The notes: a model not told the origin generated them from the sequence alone. 64,000 nucleotides of DNA from Caprimulgus europaeus (GCA_907165065.1 OU015543.1:10915501-10979500); one strand, 5' to 3'. Positions 57,501-63,429 are shown, counted from the first letter of the stretch. A program made the numbers and translations.

Positions 57501-59864
57501 AAAATTTAAAAAAACCCGTGAAACAATTGAAAAAAAAATCACAAACCAAAATTAAAAAAAACCCCACAACTCAAAATTAAAACACAACCCAAAATTAAAA
57601 AAAAACCAACCCAAAATTAAAAAAACCAATCCAAAATTAAAAAAACCAACCCAAAATTAAAAAAAAACATGAACCATTAAAAAAAAAATCACAAACCAAA
57701 ATTTAAAAAACCCAACCCCAATTTAAAAAAAAACAACCCAAAATTTTTTAAAAACCCCACAACCCTAATTTAAAAAAAACCCCAACACAACCCAAAGTTT
57801 TTTAAAAAAACCCCACAACTCAAAATTAAAACACAACCCAAAATTAAAAAAAACCCACGAAACAATTTAAAAAAAAATCACAAACCAAAATTAAAAAAAA
57901 AACACAACCCCGATTTTTTTTAAAAAACACAACCCAAAATTTTTTAAAAACCCCACAACCCTAATTTAAAAAAAAAACCCAACACAACCCAAATTTTTTT
58001 TAAAAAACACAACCCCAAGTTTTTGAAAAAACATAACCCAAAATTTAAAAAAAAATTTAAAAACCCCCACAATTCAAATTTTTTTTAAAAATCACAAAAA
58101 AATCTTGATAAAAAAAAATCAAAAAATAACGAGGAAAATACAAAAAAAAAAAGAAAAAAGAAAAACACCTTAACCAACTCCACACAAAAGATGCCCCCCA
58201 AAACCGAAAAAAACCCTGAAAAAGCCCTATAAAAACAACTAAAAAACCCCCAAACAAATAAACAAAAAAATACAAACAAAAAAGCTCCAAAACAAACAAA
58301 AAAAGCCCCAAACAAACAAATCCTTCACGGTCTGTTCTCTCTCCATGATGGAAAATAAATGGCTGGGGAGTTTTTGGGGTGTTTGGGGGGGTTTTTTTTC
58401 CTTTATTATTTTCCCCTCCTACCAGCAGCACCACCACTGAGCTCCCCCTCCAAACCCAACCCTCAATGTGAAGCAGACTCAGAAGAACTCAAGGGCTGAG
58501 GTTCTCAATACCATCCTCAAAGTGATCAAAAGCCACTTTCTTCATGATTTCTCGGGCCATTCGGGTGGGTGGGGTGTAACCAATGACCAAGTTGACCAAG
58601 GTGGAGGTGTCCAGAGTGCCCAGGTTGGTGTTGGCCACCTCGTTGTATTTCCTGTGTGGGTGCATCATACTCATCAGAATCAGCCAAAACAAGAAAAAGA
58701 GTGGGAAAAGGACCTCCTGCACAAGAAAAAAAAACAATAAAAAATTAAAAACTTCCAATTATTGGTCATAATTTCCAAAAATTTATTGGAATTAGGTGAA
58801 GCTTAAAGAAGGGACCAAGAGTTTAATGACTTCACCATCAAGTTTCCTCAAAGTTTTCAATGCCACCATAATTTTAATGCCATTTTTCATGCTCTGGCAC
58901 TGAAGGAGGATTTTAATCCCACACATGGGTACCTCCAGAAGACATTTGAAGGTACAACGAGATCATTCTATTTGTTTTCAATATTAAACTATTTGGAAGG
59001 TAGCAAAATAAAAAGGCAGTGAACAAGTCTAGCCAAGCATTGTATGGTCGCTTCTTCACCTCAAAATTCATCTTCAAGGATCATGTGCATCACCTACACA
59101 CAGGGATAAACCCTCTGAAAAGATAAAATCTTTTGGAGAGGTTTGATCCTGCTCAGTTATGGGTGAAAATGGTTTTAAAAGTGGAATGTGAATTCAAGGA
59201 TATTGCCTAGATAAAGTGTTGCACATCAGGGTACATCTTCAACCAAAAAAATCATCAAAGGTTTGAGTTGGAAGGGACCCACCAGGATGATGGAATCCAA
59301 CTCCTGTCCCTGCACAGGACAATCCCAACATTCACACCATGGCCCTGAGGGCCTTGGCCAAATGCTGCTGGAATCTTGTCAGGCTTGGGGCCATCAGCAC
59401 CTCCCTGGGGAGCCTGTGCCAGTGCTCCACCACCCTCTGCCTCAAGAACCTTTTCCTCATGGCCAACCTCCCCCTCCCCTGCCACATCTTCCTGCCATGG
59501 CCTCTGCTCCTGGCGTTGGTGGCCAGAGAGAAGAGCTCAGCACCTGCCCCTCCTCTTCCCCTGGGGAGGAAGCTCTAGACCACCATGAGATCTCCTCCCA
59601 GTCTCCTCTTCTCCAAAATACCTTCTGAAAAAGCCTCTTTCAACCCAAAATTCCAAGCAGACCTTGAAACTTGAGAACCATTATACCAAAAGCAAGAGGT
59701 GGCTCTGAAACACAGAAGAACCGAGGACGTGGAGGCAGCAGCACGGGAGCTCCACTCACCTGGACGCTGCTTTTCTTGGTCCTGCACTTGATCAGACAGT
59801 TCTTGAACAAGAGAGCTTTGGTTTGTCTCCAGATTCCTGCTTCTCTGGGAGTAGCTGGTGCCAT
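26095..59864 (-). CDS. ABCA8/ABCA9/ABCA10-like: Gene A: full-length ABCA-subfamily transporter (ABCA8/9/10-like), 38 coding exons, one lost in a gap
   Basis: Predicted full ABCA transporter (TMD1-NBD1-TMD2-NBD2) of the ABCA5-related group, an ATP-driven exporter of lipid or amphiphilic substrates in cell membranes (role inferred from the family). Start ATG 59864-59862, stop 26097-26095. Visible coding exons total 4,717 nt. Adding the 227-nt exon 6 seen in gene B gives about 1,647 residues, close to the roughly 1,620 usual for this group. NBD1 has Walker A GHSGTGKT, signature LSGGQ, Walker [13 protein letters not shown] and a switch histidine (STHFMDEAD). NBD2 has Walker [10 protein letters not shown], Walker [12 protein letters not shown] and switch histidine TTHYMEEAD, but a degenerate signature (LGVGL). 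All visible introns are GT-AG and phase-consistent. Orthology to mammalian ABCA8, ABCA9 or ABCA10 cannot be fixed by eye. No canonical AATAAA was found in the first 1 kb past the stop; ATTAAA lies at 25105-25100. Confidence 0.93.
26894..26949 (-). CDS. Gene A exon 38 (C-terminal domain)
   Basis: 56 nt. [19 protein letters not shown], the ABCA C-terminal YSLSQSTLEQ pattern. Confidence 0.92.
26990..27425 (-). mobile_element. CR1 LINE 3' end with octamer tail
   Basis: The minus strand encodes the CR1 ORF2 tail ([20 protein letters not shown]), followed by three octamers read on the plus strand as CACAGAAT. Gene A intron 37. Same subfamily as the copy at 1825-2181. Confidence 0.92.
27618..27697 (-). 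CDS. Gene A exon 37 (C-terminal domain)
   Basis: 80 nt. [20 protein letters not shown], the conserved ABCA C-terminal regulatory region. Confidence 0.92.
28524..28556. repeat. (TA)n microsatellite
   Basis: Short TA run in gene A intron 36. Confidence 0.9.
28653..28802 (-). CDS. Gene A exon 36 (end of NBD2)
   Basis: 150 nt. [20 protein letters not shown], the canonical ABCA segment after NBD2, then [10 protein letters not shown]. Confidence 0.94.
29024..29143 (-). CDS. Gene A exon 35 (switch His of NBD2)
   Basis: 120 nt. [20 protein letters not shown] carries the switch histidine, followed by SGQL. Confidence 0.95.
29483..30165 (-). mobile_element. CR1 LINE fragment (longest copy, about 680 bp)
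   Basis: Reverse-complement CR1 from GGTTTGGGTTGGAAGGGATC through the ORF2 region to GTACCCACAAGTCCTTCTCC. Fills most of gene A intron 34, ending about 55 bases before the exon 34 donor. Confidence 0.88.
30219..30313 (-). CDS. Gene A exon 34 (Walker B of NBD2)
   Basis: 95 nt. [12 protein letters not shown] then Walker [14 protein letters not shown] with catalytic Glu; exits phase 2 inside a Trp codon. Confidence 0.94.
30398..30473 (-). CDS. Gene A exon 33 (degenerate signature of NBD2)
   Basis: 76 nt. Encodes [20 protein letters not shown]. The signature LSGGQ, or LSEGI in mammalian ABCA8/9, is LGVGL here. Confidence 0.9.
30895..31022. repeat. AT-rich low-complexity tract
   Basis: AT-only sequence of about 125 bases in gene A intron 32, starting about 35 bases from the exon 32 donor. 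Confidence 0.88.
31056..31231 (-). CDS. Gene A exon 32 (Q-loop region of NBD2)
   Basis: 176 nt, the same length as NBD1 exon 13. Contains [20 protein letters not shown], the family Q-loop region, then [12 protein letters not shown]. Confidence 0.94.
31398..31489 (-). CDS. Gene A exon 31 (Walker A of NBD2)
   Basis: 92 nt. Canonical P-loop [18 protein letters not shown], then EIEPTSGQ. Confidence 0.95.
31595..31712 (-). CDS. Gene A exon 30 (start of NBD2)
   Basis: 118 nt. [13 protein letters not shown] and [13 protein letters not shown] open NBD2. The donor AAAG|GTTGGA is weak, but phase and protein continuity ([10 protein letters not shown]) require it. Confidence 0.88.
31808..31934 (-). CDS. 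Gene A exon 29 (acidic linker before NBD2)
   Basis: 127 nt. Contains the acidic [17 protein letters not shown], equivalent to the EDEDVQMERVR linker of mammalian ABCA8 and ABCA9. Confidence 0.92.
32461..32552 (-). CDS. Gene A exon 28 (last TM helix of TMD2)
   Basis: 92 nt. Encodes [15 protein letters not shown]...REDPFFR, a clear match to the end of TMD2 in this subfamily. Donor CAG|GTGTGT, phase 2. Confidence 0.9.
32560..33008 (+). mobile_element. CR1 LINE fragment, young-looking subfamily
   Basis: Plus-strand copy of the subfamily also present at 47259, 53906 and 59249 ([20 protein letters not shown]). Lies in gene A intron 27, directly upstream of exon 28 in transcript order. Confidence 0.85.
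33542..33616 (-). CDS. Gene A exon 27 (TMD2 loop)
   Basis: 75 nt, 25 codons. Charged [15 protein letters not shown] then DRLLVAVIA, which continues into exon 28. Sites GCCAG|GTC and GCT|GTAAGC. Too short for standard ORF detection; placed by phase and context. Confidence 0.85.
33739..34146 (-). mobile_element. Solo LTR of an avian class II endogenous retrovirus
   Basis: On the minus strand a 408-bp block begins TGTTGTACAATC and ends GTCGCGACA (TG...CA). It carries a TATA box TATATAAG (33822-33815) and AATAAA (33798-33793) about 20 bases apart, the compact U3/R layout seen in alpharetrovirus-like LTRs. No internal region or coding sequence is present, and no clear target-site duplication was found. 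It lies in gene A intron 26 in the same orientation as the gene. Confidence 0.7.
34553..34690 (-). CDS. Gene A exon 26 (TMD2 helices)
   Basis: 138 nt, 46 codons, phase 0 both sides. Hydrophobic, ending [16 protein letters not shown], which corresponds to the [10 protein letters not shown] end of gene B exon 26. Confidence 0.92.
34958..35071 (-). CDS. Gene A exon 25 (TMD2 helix)
   Basis: 114 nt, 38 codons, same as gene [19 protein letters not shown] helix followed by FWSFIFSV. Confidence 0.93.
35313..35398. repeat. (ATT)n microsatellite
   Basis: Begins as TAG repeats, then about 73 bases of pure ATT. Gene A intron 24. Confidence 0.97.
36118..36288 (-). CDS. Gene A exon 24 (TMD2 core)
   Basis: 171 nt, 57 codons, same as gene B. 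Contains the subfamily hallmark [20 protein letters not shown] and a hydrophobic helix. Confidence 0.95.
36654..36767 (-). CDS. Gene A exon 23 (TM8)
   Basis: 114 nt, 38 codons, same as gene B. Hydrophobic [20 protein letters not shown] followed by DNAENHK. Confidence 0.92.
37403..37540 (-). CDS. Gene A exon 22 (ECD2)
   Basis: 138 nt, 46 codons, same as gene B. Contains [19 protein letters not shown], the family ECD2 motif, and a glycosylation sequon NVTE. Confidence 0.92.
38484..38617 (-). CDS. Gene A exon 21 (ECD2)
   Basis: 134 nt, phase 1 to 0. Extracellular sequence with [10 protein letters not shown] and SAALNVFDL; gene B exon 21 (128 nt) has the same phases. Confidence 0.88.
38618..39425 (-). 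other. Gene A intron 20, no recognised element
   Basis: Unique AT-moderate sequence, no repeat or motif recognised. Confidence 0.6.
39426..39595 (-). CDS. Gene A exon 20 (TM7 and start of ECD2)
   Basis: 170 nt. Hydrophobic TM7 ([19 protein letters not shown]), then ECD2 with [16 protein letters not shown] and an N-glycosylation sequon NSTG. Confidence 0.9.
39854..40055 (-). CDS. Gene A exon 19 (linker before TM7)
   Basis: 202 nt. Variable acidic linker, then the conserved [20 protein letters not shown] leading to the TMD2 membrane entry. Donor AT|GTAAGT, phase 2. Confidence 0.9.
41058..41177 (-). CDS. Gene A exon 18 (cytosolic linker)
   Basis: 120 nt, same as gene B. Contains [16 protein letters not shown], the conserved C-terminal NBD1 extension of ABCA proteins. 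Confidence 0.93.
41178..42444 (-). other. Gene A intron 17, unique part
   Basis: Unique sequence with a short TA run near 41609-41630; nothing else recognised. Confidence 0.6.
42445..42570 (-). mobile_element. CR1 LINE 3' fragment
   Basis: Short reverse-complement CR1 3' end in gene A intron 17, of the same type as the copies at 29483 and 49056. Confidence 0.85.
42832..42971 (-). CDS. Gene A exon 17 (after NBD1), with repeated 3' splice site
   Basis: 140 nt, same length as gene B exon 17, enters phase 2 as AG|C (Ser). Encodes [20 protein letters not shown] and the LVYTLPL motif. Three further CTTAG sites at 43013, 43058 and 43103 lie upstream in the same phase and open frame. The 42971 boundary is chosen because it equals the paralogue's length. 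Confidence 0.92.
42972..43140 (-). repeat. 45-bp tandem repeat carrying the 3' splice site of gene A exon 17
   Basis: Four units with spacings 42, 45 and 45 bases, each containing CATTTTCTTAG or CACATTCTTAG on the transcript strand. The unit nearest the exon provides the normal acceptor. Each other unit keeps the AG in the same phase, followed by TAAGAAAA, and the frame is open throughout. Gene B has no such array. Confidence 0.93.
43262..43905. repeat. A/T-rich array, main unit about 14 bp (ATAAGAATAAAAAA)
   Basis: About 640 bases: AAT/CAATAATAAT block, AAGAATAAAA block, a regular 14-bp block, then an ATAATAAAATAAGA block. Occupies most of gene A intron 16, 40 bases from the exon 16 donor. 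The long open frame across it is an artefact. Confidence 0.96.
43945..44035 (-). CDS. Gene A exon 16 (end of NBD1)
   Basis: 91 nt, same as gene B. Joins exon 15 as [15 protein letters not shown] and ends KWGIGYRL. Its donor at 43944 is 40 bases from a 640-bp A/T-rich array. Confidence 0.93.
44188..44326 (-). CDS. Gene A exon 15 (Walker B and switch His of NBD1)
   Basis: 139 nt. Walker B with catalytic Glu ([13 protein letters not shown]) and a switch histidine in [13 protein letters not shown]. Gene B has Gln at the histidine position. Confidence 0.95.
45103..45222 (-). CDS. Gene A exon 14 (ABC signature of NBD1)
   Basis: 120 nt, exactly 40 codons. Contains the canonical signature [20 protein letters not shown], which completes the ATP site of the opposite NBD. 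Confidence 0.95.
45650..45825 (-). CDS. Gene A exon 13 (Q-loop region of NBD1)
   Basis: 176 nt, phase 1 in, phase 0 out. Contains [20 protein letters not shown], the Q-loop segment that contacts the TMD. An A-rich imperfect repeat starts right behind the acceptor. Confidence 0.93.
45827..45882. repeat. A-rich imperfect repeat behind gene A exon 13
   Basis: AAAAATAATAAAAATAA-type sequence starting directly at the exon 13 acceptor; pyrimidine-rich on the transcript. Confidence 0.85.
46072..46182 (-). CDS. Gene A exon 12 (Walker A of NBD1)
   Basis: 111 nt, same length as in gene B. Contains [20 protein letters not shown], the P-loop that binds ATP phosphates, followed by TLMNILCGL. Confidence 0.95.
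46733..46791 (-). CDS. Gene A exon 11 (start of NBD1)
   Basis: 59 nt, same length as in gene B. Encodes [19 protein letters not shown], the first NBD1 strand. Donor A|GTAAGA, phase 1. Confidence 0.88.
47259..47555 (-). mobile_element. CR1 LINE fragment, young-looking subfamily
   Basis: Almost identical over about 270 bases to the copy at 59249. Gene A intron 10. Confidence 0.87.
47600..48529 (-). other. Gene A intron 10, unique part
   Basis: Unique sequence between a CR1 copy and the (GT)n repeat. Short open frames show no family resemblance. Confidence 0.6.
48530..48588. repeat. (GT)n microsatellite
   Basis: About 58 bases of pure GT in gene A intron 10. Confidence 0.98.
48729..48897 (-). 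CDS. Gene A exon 10 (TMD1-NBD1 linker)
   Basis: 169 nt, phase 1 in, phase 2 out. Encodes [15 protein letters not shown] and ends FQGKEAIR, the conserved lead-in to NBD1. Confidence 0.92.
49056..49378 (-). mobile_element. CR1 LINE 3' fragment with a small internal duplication
   Basis: Reverse-complement CR1 3' end. Near 49300-49350 the segment CCAGTTTATAACCATCACCC occurs twice in tandem. Gene A intron 9. Confidence 0.85.
49850..50066 (-). mobile_element. CR1 LINE 3' fragment (diverged)
   Basis: The minus strand encodes [20 protein letters not shown], the CR1 ORF2 tail. Gene A intron 9, about 160 bases downstream of the exon 9 donor. Confidence 0.85.
50227..50374 (-). CDS. Gene A exon 9 (last TM helix of TMD1)
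   Basis: 148 nt, phase 0 in, phase 1 out. Ends with a hydrophobic helix and the family motif [14 protein letters not shown] that closes TMD1. Confidence 0.92.
50618..51322. repeat. A-rich array (AGAAAAAATA and GAATAAAAAA units)
   Basis: About 700 bases with 10-bp AGAAAAAATA units grading into 10-13-bp GAATAAAAAA units. Fills most of gene A intron 8, ending about 60 bases from the exon 8 donor. Confidence 0.96.
51385..51573 (-). CDS. Gene A exon 8 (TMD1 helices)
   Basis: 189 nt, phase 0 on both sides, 63 codons. Contains [18 protein letters not shown], a hydrophobic helix ([17 protein letters not shown]) and the conserved [15 protein letters not shown]. Confidence 0.9.
52354..52495 (-). CDS. 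Gene A exon 7 (TMD1 helices)
   Basis: Acceptor TCCTAG|G, donor TCA|GTAAGT, 142 nt. It enters with one base completing a codon, so exon 6 must end in phase 2 as gene B exon 6 does. Two hydrophobic segments ([30 protein letters not shown]). Confidence 0.9.
52496..53451 (-). other. Gene A intron left of the gap, unique part
   Basis: Contains a GC-rich island-like patch at about 53285-53440 with GCGGCCGC. No exon 6 homology was found in any frame. Confidence 0.6.
53452..53870. repeat. G-rich minisatellite grading into poly-G
   Basis: Starts with G runs, then about nine units of TGGGGGGTGAGAAAAAA (17 bp), shortens to TGGGGGGTGAGAAAA and TGGAAACGGGGGG, then becomes runs of up to about 30 G broken only by AAGT. 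Ends at the N gap. Gene A intron 5/6 region. Confidence 0.95.
53871..53905. other. Assembly gap (35 Ns)
   Basis: A run of 35 N characters between a poly-G tract on the left and a CR1 fragment cut off at its edge on the right. True size is unknown. Gene A coding exon 6, expected between 52496 and 54504, is nowhere in the visible sequence and is presumed lost here. Confidence 0.97.
53906..54140 (-). mobile_element. CR1 LINE fragment cut by the assembly gap
   Basis: Same young-looking subfamily. Its 3' end is missing exactly at the N run, so the gap falls inside this repeat. Confidence 0.87.
54255..54355 (+). mobile_element. CR1 LINE 3' end fragment
   Basis: Plus-strand CR1 terminus (GGTTGGACTAGATGTGACCT through CTCTGTGATTC), about 150 bases from the gene A exon 5 donor and in opposite orientation to the 53906 copy. 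Confidence 0.8.
54505..54602 (-). CDS. Gene A exon 5 (ECD1 end)
   Basis: 98 nt, enters phase 1, exits phase 0 at ATCCAG|GTCAGT. Encodes a short Cys-containing stretch, then the family motif [17 protein letters not shown] just before TM2. Confidence 0.9.
54657..55152. repeat. 14-bp satellite array AAAAAAGAGGCACC
   Basis: About 35 near-perfect copies, a few lacking one A. Occupies the 3' half of gene A intron 4 in transcript order. Confidence 0.98.
55165..56154. repeat. 11-12-bp satellite array (TGGCAAAAAAA)
   Basis: About 990 bases in ordered subfamilies: TTGC plus eight A first, then TTGGC plus seven A, then a long block of ATGGC plus six A, with a disordered patch near 55700-55810. It starts 12 bases after the 14-bp array and ends 13 bases from gene A exon 4. 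Confidence 0.98.
56167..56325 (-). CDS. Gene A exon 4 (extracellular domain 1)
   Basis: 159 nt, phase 1 in and out. Joins exon 3 as FEDG-IITEEY and contains [15 protein letters not shown], matching the ABCA ECD1 pattern. Its donor (GAG|GTAATG) opens after about ten bases onto an 11-bp satellite filling most of intron 4. Confidence 0.92.
56393..57050. repeat. TA-rich low-complexity block
   Basis: About 650 bases of almost pure A/T with TATATA runs and many short palindromes. Gene A intron 3. Confidence 0.95.
57366..58320. repeat. A/C-rich degenerate array (AACACAACCCAAAATT type)
   Basis: About 950 bases of degenerate units combining CAACCCAAAATT with poly-A of variable length, ending in AAACAAACAAAAAA. 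On the transcript strand it is T/G-rich. Gene A intron 3. Confidence 0.93.
58512..58716 (-). CDS. Gene A exon 3 (first TM helix, start of ECD1)
   Basis: Acceptor TGTGCAG|GAG, donor ATG|GTATTG, length 205, exits phase 1. Encodes hydrophobic TM1 ([14 protein letters not shown]) followed by extracellular sequence with the family motif YTPPT...IMKKVAF. Confidence 0.9.
59249..59620 (-). mobile_element. CR1 LINE fragment, young-looking subfamily
   Basis: Reverse-complement copy in gene A intron 2, ending about 140 bases before the exon 2 donor. Closest relative is the 47259 copy. Confidence 0.87.
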
Positions 59865-59873
59865 TTTTCATAA
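59760..59873 (-). CDS. Gene A exon 2 (start codon, cytosolic N terminus)
   Basis: Acceptor CTAG|TTATGAAAA, then ATG at 59864-59862; donor GTGAGT after 59760, phase 0. Thirty-five codons with the family N-terminal pattern [12 protein letters not shown]. Gene B exon 2 also has exactly 35 codons, which supports this start. Confidence 0.9.
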
Positions 59874-60240
59874 CTAGTTTGTATTAAGAAAAAAAAAATA
59901 AACAAAATCTAAATTAATAATTTAATTAATAATTTACAAAATCAATAATAAAATAATTGAAAAAGCAGAATTTTTCAATTTTTTTTTCAAAAAATGTGAG
60001 TATCCAGGATCAGCTCCACGCAAGCTCCCAAGACTCGAGCTAACCTGAGCTTATCTTCATTTTGTCACATAGAAATTACATAAAATTATTTATCCCAGAG
60101 CACAGTTCCAGTGCCCACCACGTGGGCTCAGGGGCAGGCAGCCAGGCCCACGCATCTGAAAACAAGAGACATCTCACCCCGGGCAACGTGTGCAATTGAC
60201 CGTGAGCAACCCCTTTCCATTCTGGAGAGGATCCAACACG

Positions 60241-61090
60241 ACTTCTTTTTCTTCTAATTTTTTTCCTTCTCATTTTTTTCTTCTAATTTTTTTTTTACCT
60301 TTTCATTTTTTTCCTTCTCATTTTTTTCTTCTAATTTTTTTTTTACCTTTTCATTTTTTTCCTTCTCATTTTTTTCTTCTAATTTTTTTTTTACCTTTTC
60401 ATTTTTTTCCTTCTCATTTTTTTCTTCTAATTTTTTTTTTACCTTTTCATTTTTTTCCTTCTCATTTTTTTCTTCTAATTTTTTTTTTTACCTTTTCATT
60501 TTTTTCCTTCTCATTTTTTTCTTCTAATTTTTTTTTACCTTTTCATTTTTTTTCCTTCTAATTTTTTGTCTTCTAATTTTTCTTTTACCTTTTCGTTTTT
60601 TTCCTTCTCATTTTTTTCTTCTAATTTTTTTTTACCTTTTCATTTTTTTCCTTCTCATTTTTTTCTTCTAATTTTTTTTTACCTTTTCATTTTTTTCCTT
60701 CTCATTTTTTTCTTCTAATTTTTTTTTTACCTTTTCATTTTTTTCCTTCTCATTTTTTTCTTCTAATTTTTTTTTTACCTTTTCATTTTTTTCCTTCTCA
60801 TTTTTTTCTTCTAATTTTTTTTTACCTTTTCATTTTTTTCTTCTCATTTTTTTCTTCTAATTTTTTTTTTTACCTTTCCATTTTTTTTCCTTCTCATTTT
60901 TTCTTCTAATTTTTCTTTTACCTTTTCATTTTTTTTCTTCCAATTTTTTTTAACCTTTTCATTTTTTTTCCTTCTAATTTTTTGTCTTCTAATTTTTCTT
61001 TTACCTTTTCGTTTTTTTTTTCTTCTCATTTTTTCCTTCTCATTTTTTTTACCTTTTCATTTTTTTTAGCCTTTCATTAATTTTTTTTTA
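60241..61090. repeat. T-rich minisatellite, unit about 47 bp, gene A intron 1
   Basis: About 17-18 units built from the ordered blocks CTTCTAATTTTTTTTT, ACCTTTTCATTTTTTT and CCTTCTCATTTTTT, with length variants at the right end. On the transcript strand each unit reads GAAAAGGTAAAA...ATTAGAAG. Confidence 0.96.
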
Positions 61091-63429
61091 CCTTTTCTTT
61101 TGGCCACCTGCACAGCACCATAGCGCTGAACATAAACTTTCAGTTAATTAAAATTAAAATAAAATTGAAAATGCATTTCCAGGACATAGCATCCCATTCC
61201 ACCAGGACCTACCTGGTGAAGGACAACAGGTTGAAGAACCACCAGGTTTTTATCTTCAGTTTTGCCACCACCTTGTGTCCAAGGTTTGGAGTTAGTGGTC
61301 AATCTACATCTCTCTCCATCTCCTCAGCTGTGAAGTTGAAATACAATTATGAGCTGCTGAGCAGAGACAGCACGAGACCCAGCGCAGATCCTCACACCAC
61401 CACCACCCCATCCATCTCCAGCCACCAGTCCCACCTGCAGCAACACCTACACACCACAGGTGAACAACTGAGTCATTTCTCAACATTCCAGCCAAACCCC
61501 AGTGCAGATGGTCAGAATCCACCCATACACCAGGTTTTACACCACTTACTCCAAAAGCAGATCGATGCTTTTTGGTGACCACACGTTCCGAGCAGCTCTG
61601 CGGCGGGACCGCGTTTCTCCGTTATCTATGAGACAACACATGGCTCAAGTTTCCTTCCTCAGCTGTATTTTAAATATGGAAATCTATTTTTGGAGTCTGG
61701 ACATCATCTAACTAAAGAAACACACGAGGTTGCTCAGATATCAGCACCGCCGCTACGAGCTGAGAACTTCACAAAGTGCTTCTAGATGGTTCCTTCAGCG
61801 CCTGCGTTTCTCTGAGCACAGGAGGGAAGAGAGGAGGGGAAAAGCATCTGCAAGCAACCAAACCCACAGCTCATGGCTTCCTTCACTGGGTGTCGGGGTG
61901 CTCGGTGGGGCAGGGACCCCCCCTGGAAGGCACACGGAGGATGGGGACACGGCTGCGCATCACAGCAGTGAAGCCTTGGGAGGAGATCCCACCTGGAGCA
62001 TGGAGGGCTCCTGATTAAAGACCATTGAATCTACTTCATAAATAAATGAAAATAAATATTTTGGTTTAAAAAAAAAGAAAAAAAAACAACTGAAAATGCT
62101 TAAATATCAACATAATAACTAATTCTGGTGGGAAAAGCAGATTCCAAGAGGAGAAGCTCCACCAAGGTCCTCACTGAACACCACGGCACGGCGTGAATGC
62201 AGCAACCCCTTCCCTTTTTAATTGAAATCCAGAGAATTGGCAAAGCTCATTGAATCCCCAACACCAGTTACTGCTTCTTTCATTATTTTCTACCCAGTTA
62301 TTAAAAAAAAAAACCCAAAACCCACCAAAAAAACCCCAAAAACCCAAAACCACAACCAGTAGCACTTCCACATCTTGACTGGAACTCTTCCATGCTTTAA
62401 CTTAGGGTTGAGACAGGATTATTTTAAGAACATTAATTAATTTCTTGATATTACACCTGCCATCTCCACATAAGCTGATGAAACTGCACAACACACAATT
62501 AAAAACATAGAAAAAAAAAAATCATTTGAATGGTGAAAAATTGTATTTGGGTTAAAAACCCCAAATCCTCCCAGAAACTCCAGACCAAGAAAATGAACAC
62601 TTAAGCTGAGCAGAAAAAAAAAAGAAGCTGCCAAGATATTTATTTGAATAATATTGAAATAAATACTGAATAAAATGAAAATACTCATAACTAATTGTGG
62701 GGGACAAAAGTCACCCGGAATTTAACCACTTCTCTATGATCTTGGACCGACAGGAGAAGTGGCTGAGACACAACTACTTGTGGGCACCTCAATCAAAGAA
62801 ATTTTGAGGAAATTACTGATTTTCTACATTTAATTCCACCTGGGAGACACCAGTGCTTCTGACAGGGTGAGAAATAATGATGAGGTGATGGGGAGACTTC
62901 CCTCACATCCCCAGATATTCATTAACAAGGGGGTTTAAGGGTTAATTTGTGATTTAGTGCTGTGTCTTATAATTCCCCTTGTTGTTTTTTTAAGATTAAA
63001 AAAACCAAACAAATAAGGAGGGGTGAGCCACAGCTAAGCTTGAGGAAAAAAATAACCCAAACCTCAACTTATTAGTGAAGAGCACCCATGGAAAGAGAAG
63101 AAAATTAAGATTATTGATCTCACTGCAAGGAGACAAGAGCCAAAATGACCCTTAAGGAGAACTCGGAGCTGCCTTGTAAATTATTGAAGCCAAATGTTTC
63201 ATTTCTGCATTTTCCCAAACCGAATTGAATGTTCATCCCTGGGGAAACAGAGGAGTGTGGGGGACACAAACCCTCCCCACGCTCCAAGCTGGCACTGCGG
63301 GACAAGGGGGTGACACGGAGCTGGGCTCGGTCGTGTCCCCCTACCCCTCCCAAACCCTGGGACCCCTCACCGGTCACAGCTCCGAGGGGGTGGGGGGGGA
63401 CATGGGACACCCCTTGGGGTTTCCAATCG
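61091..63429 (-). other. Gene A intron 1, unique part
   Basis: Mostly unique sequence with small A/C-rich patches (for example 62290-62352). The 137-codon plus-strand frame at 61165-61578 resembles nothing known to me. Confidence 0.6.

Noticed and set aside
61165-61578. 137-codon plus-strand frame in gene A intron 1
   Set aside because: No recognisable domain, no splice or promoter context, composition like non-coding DNA.
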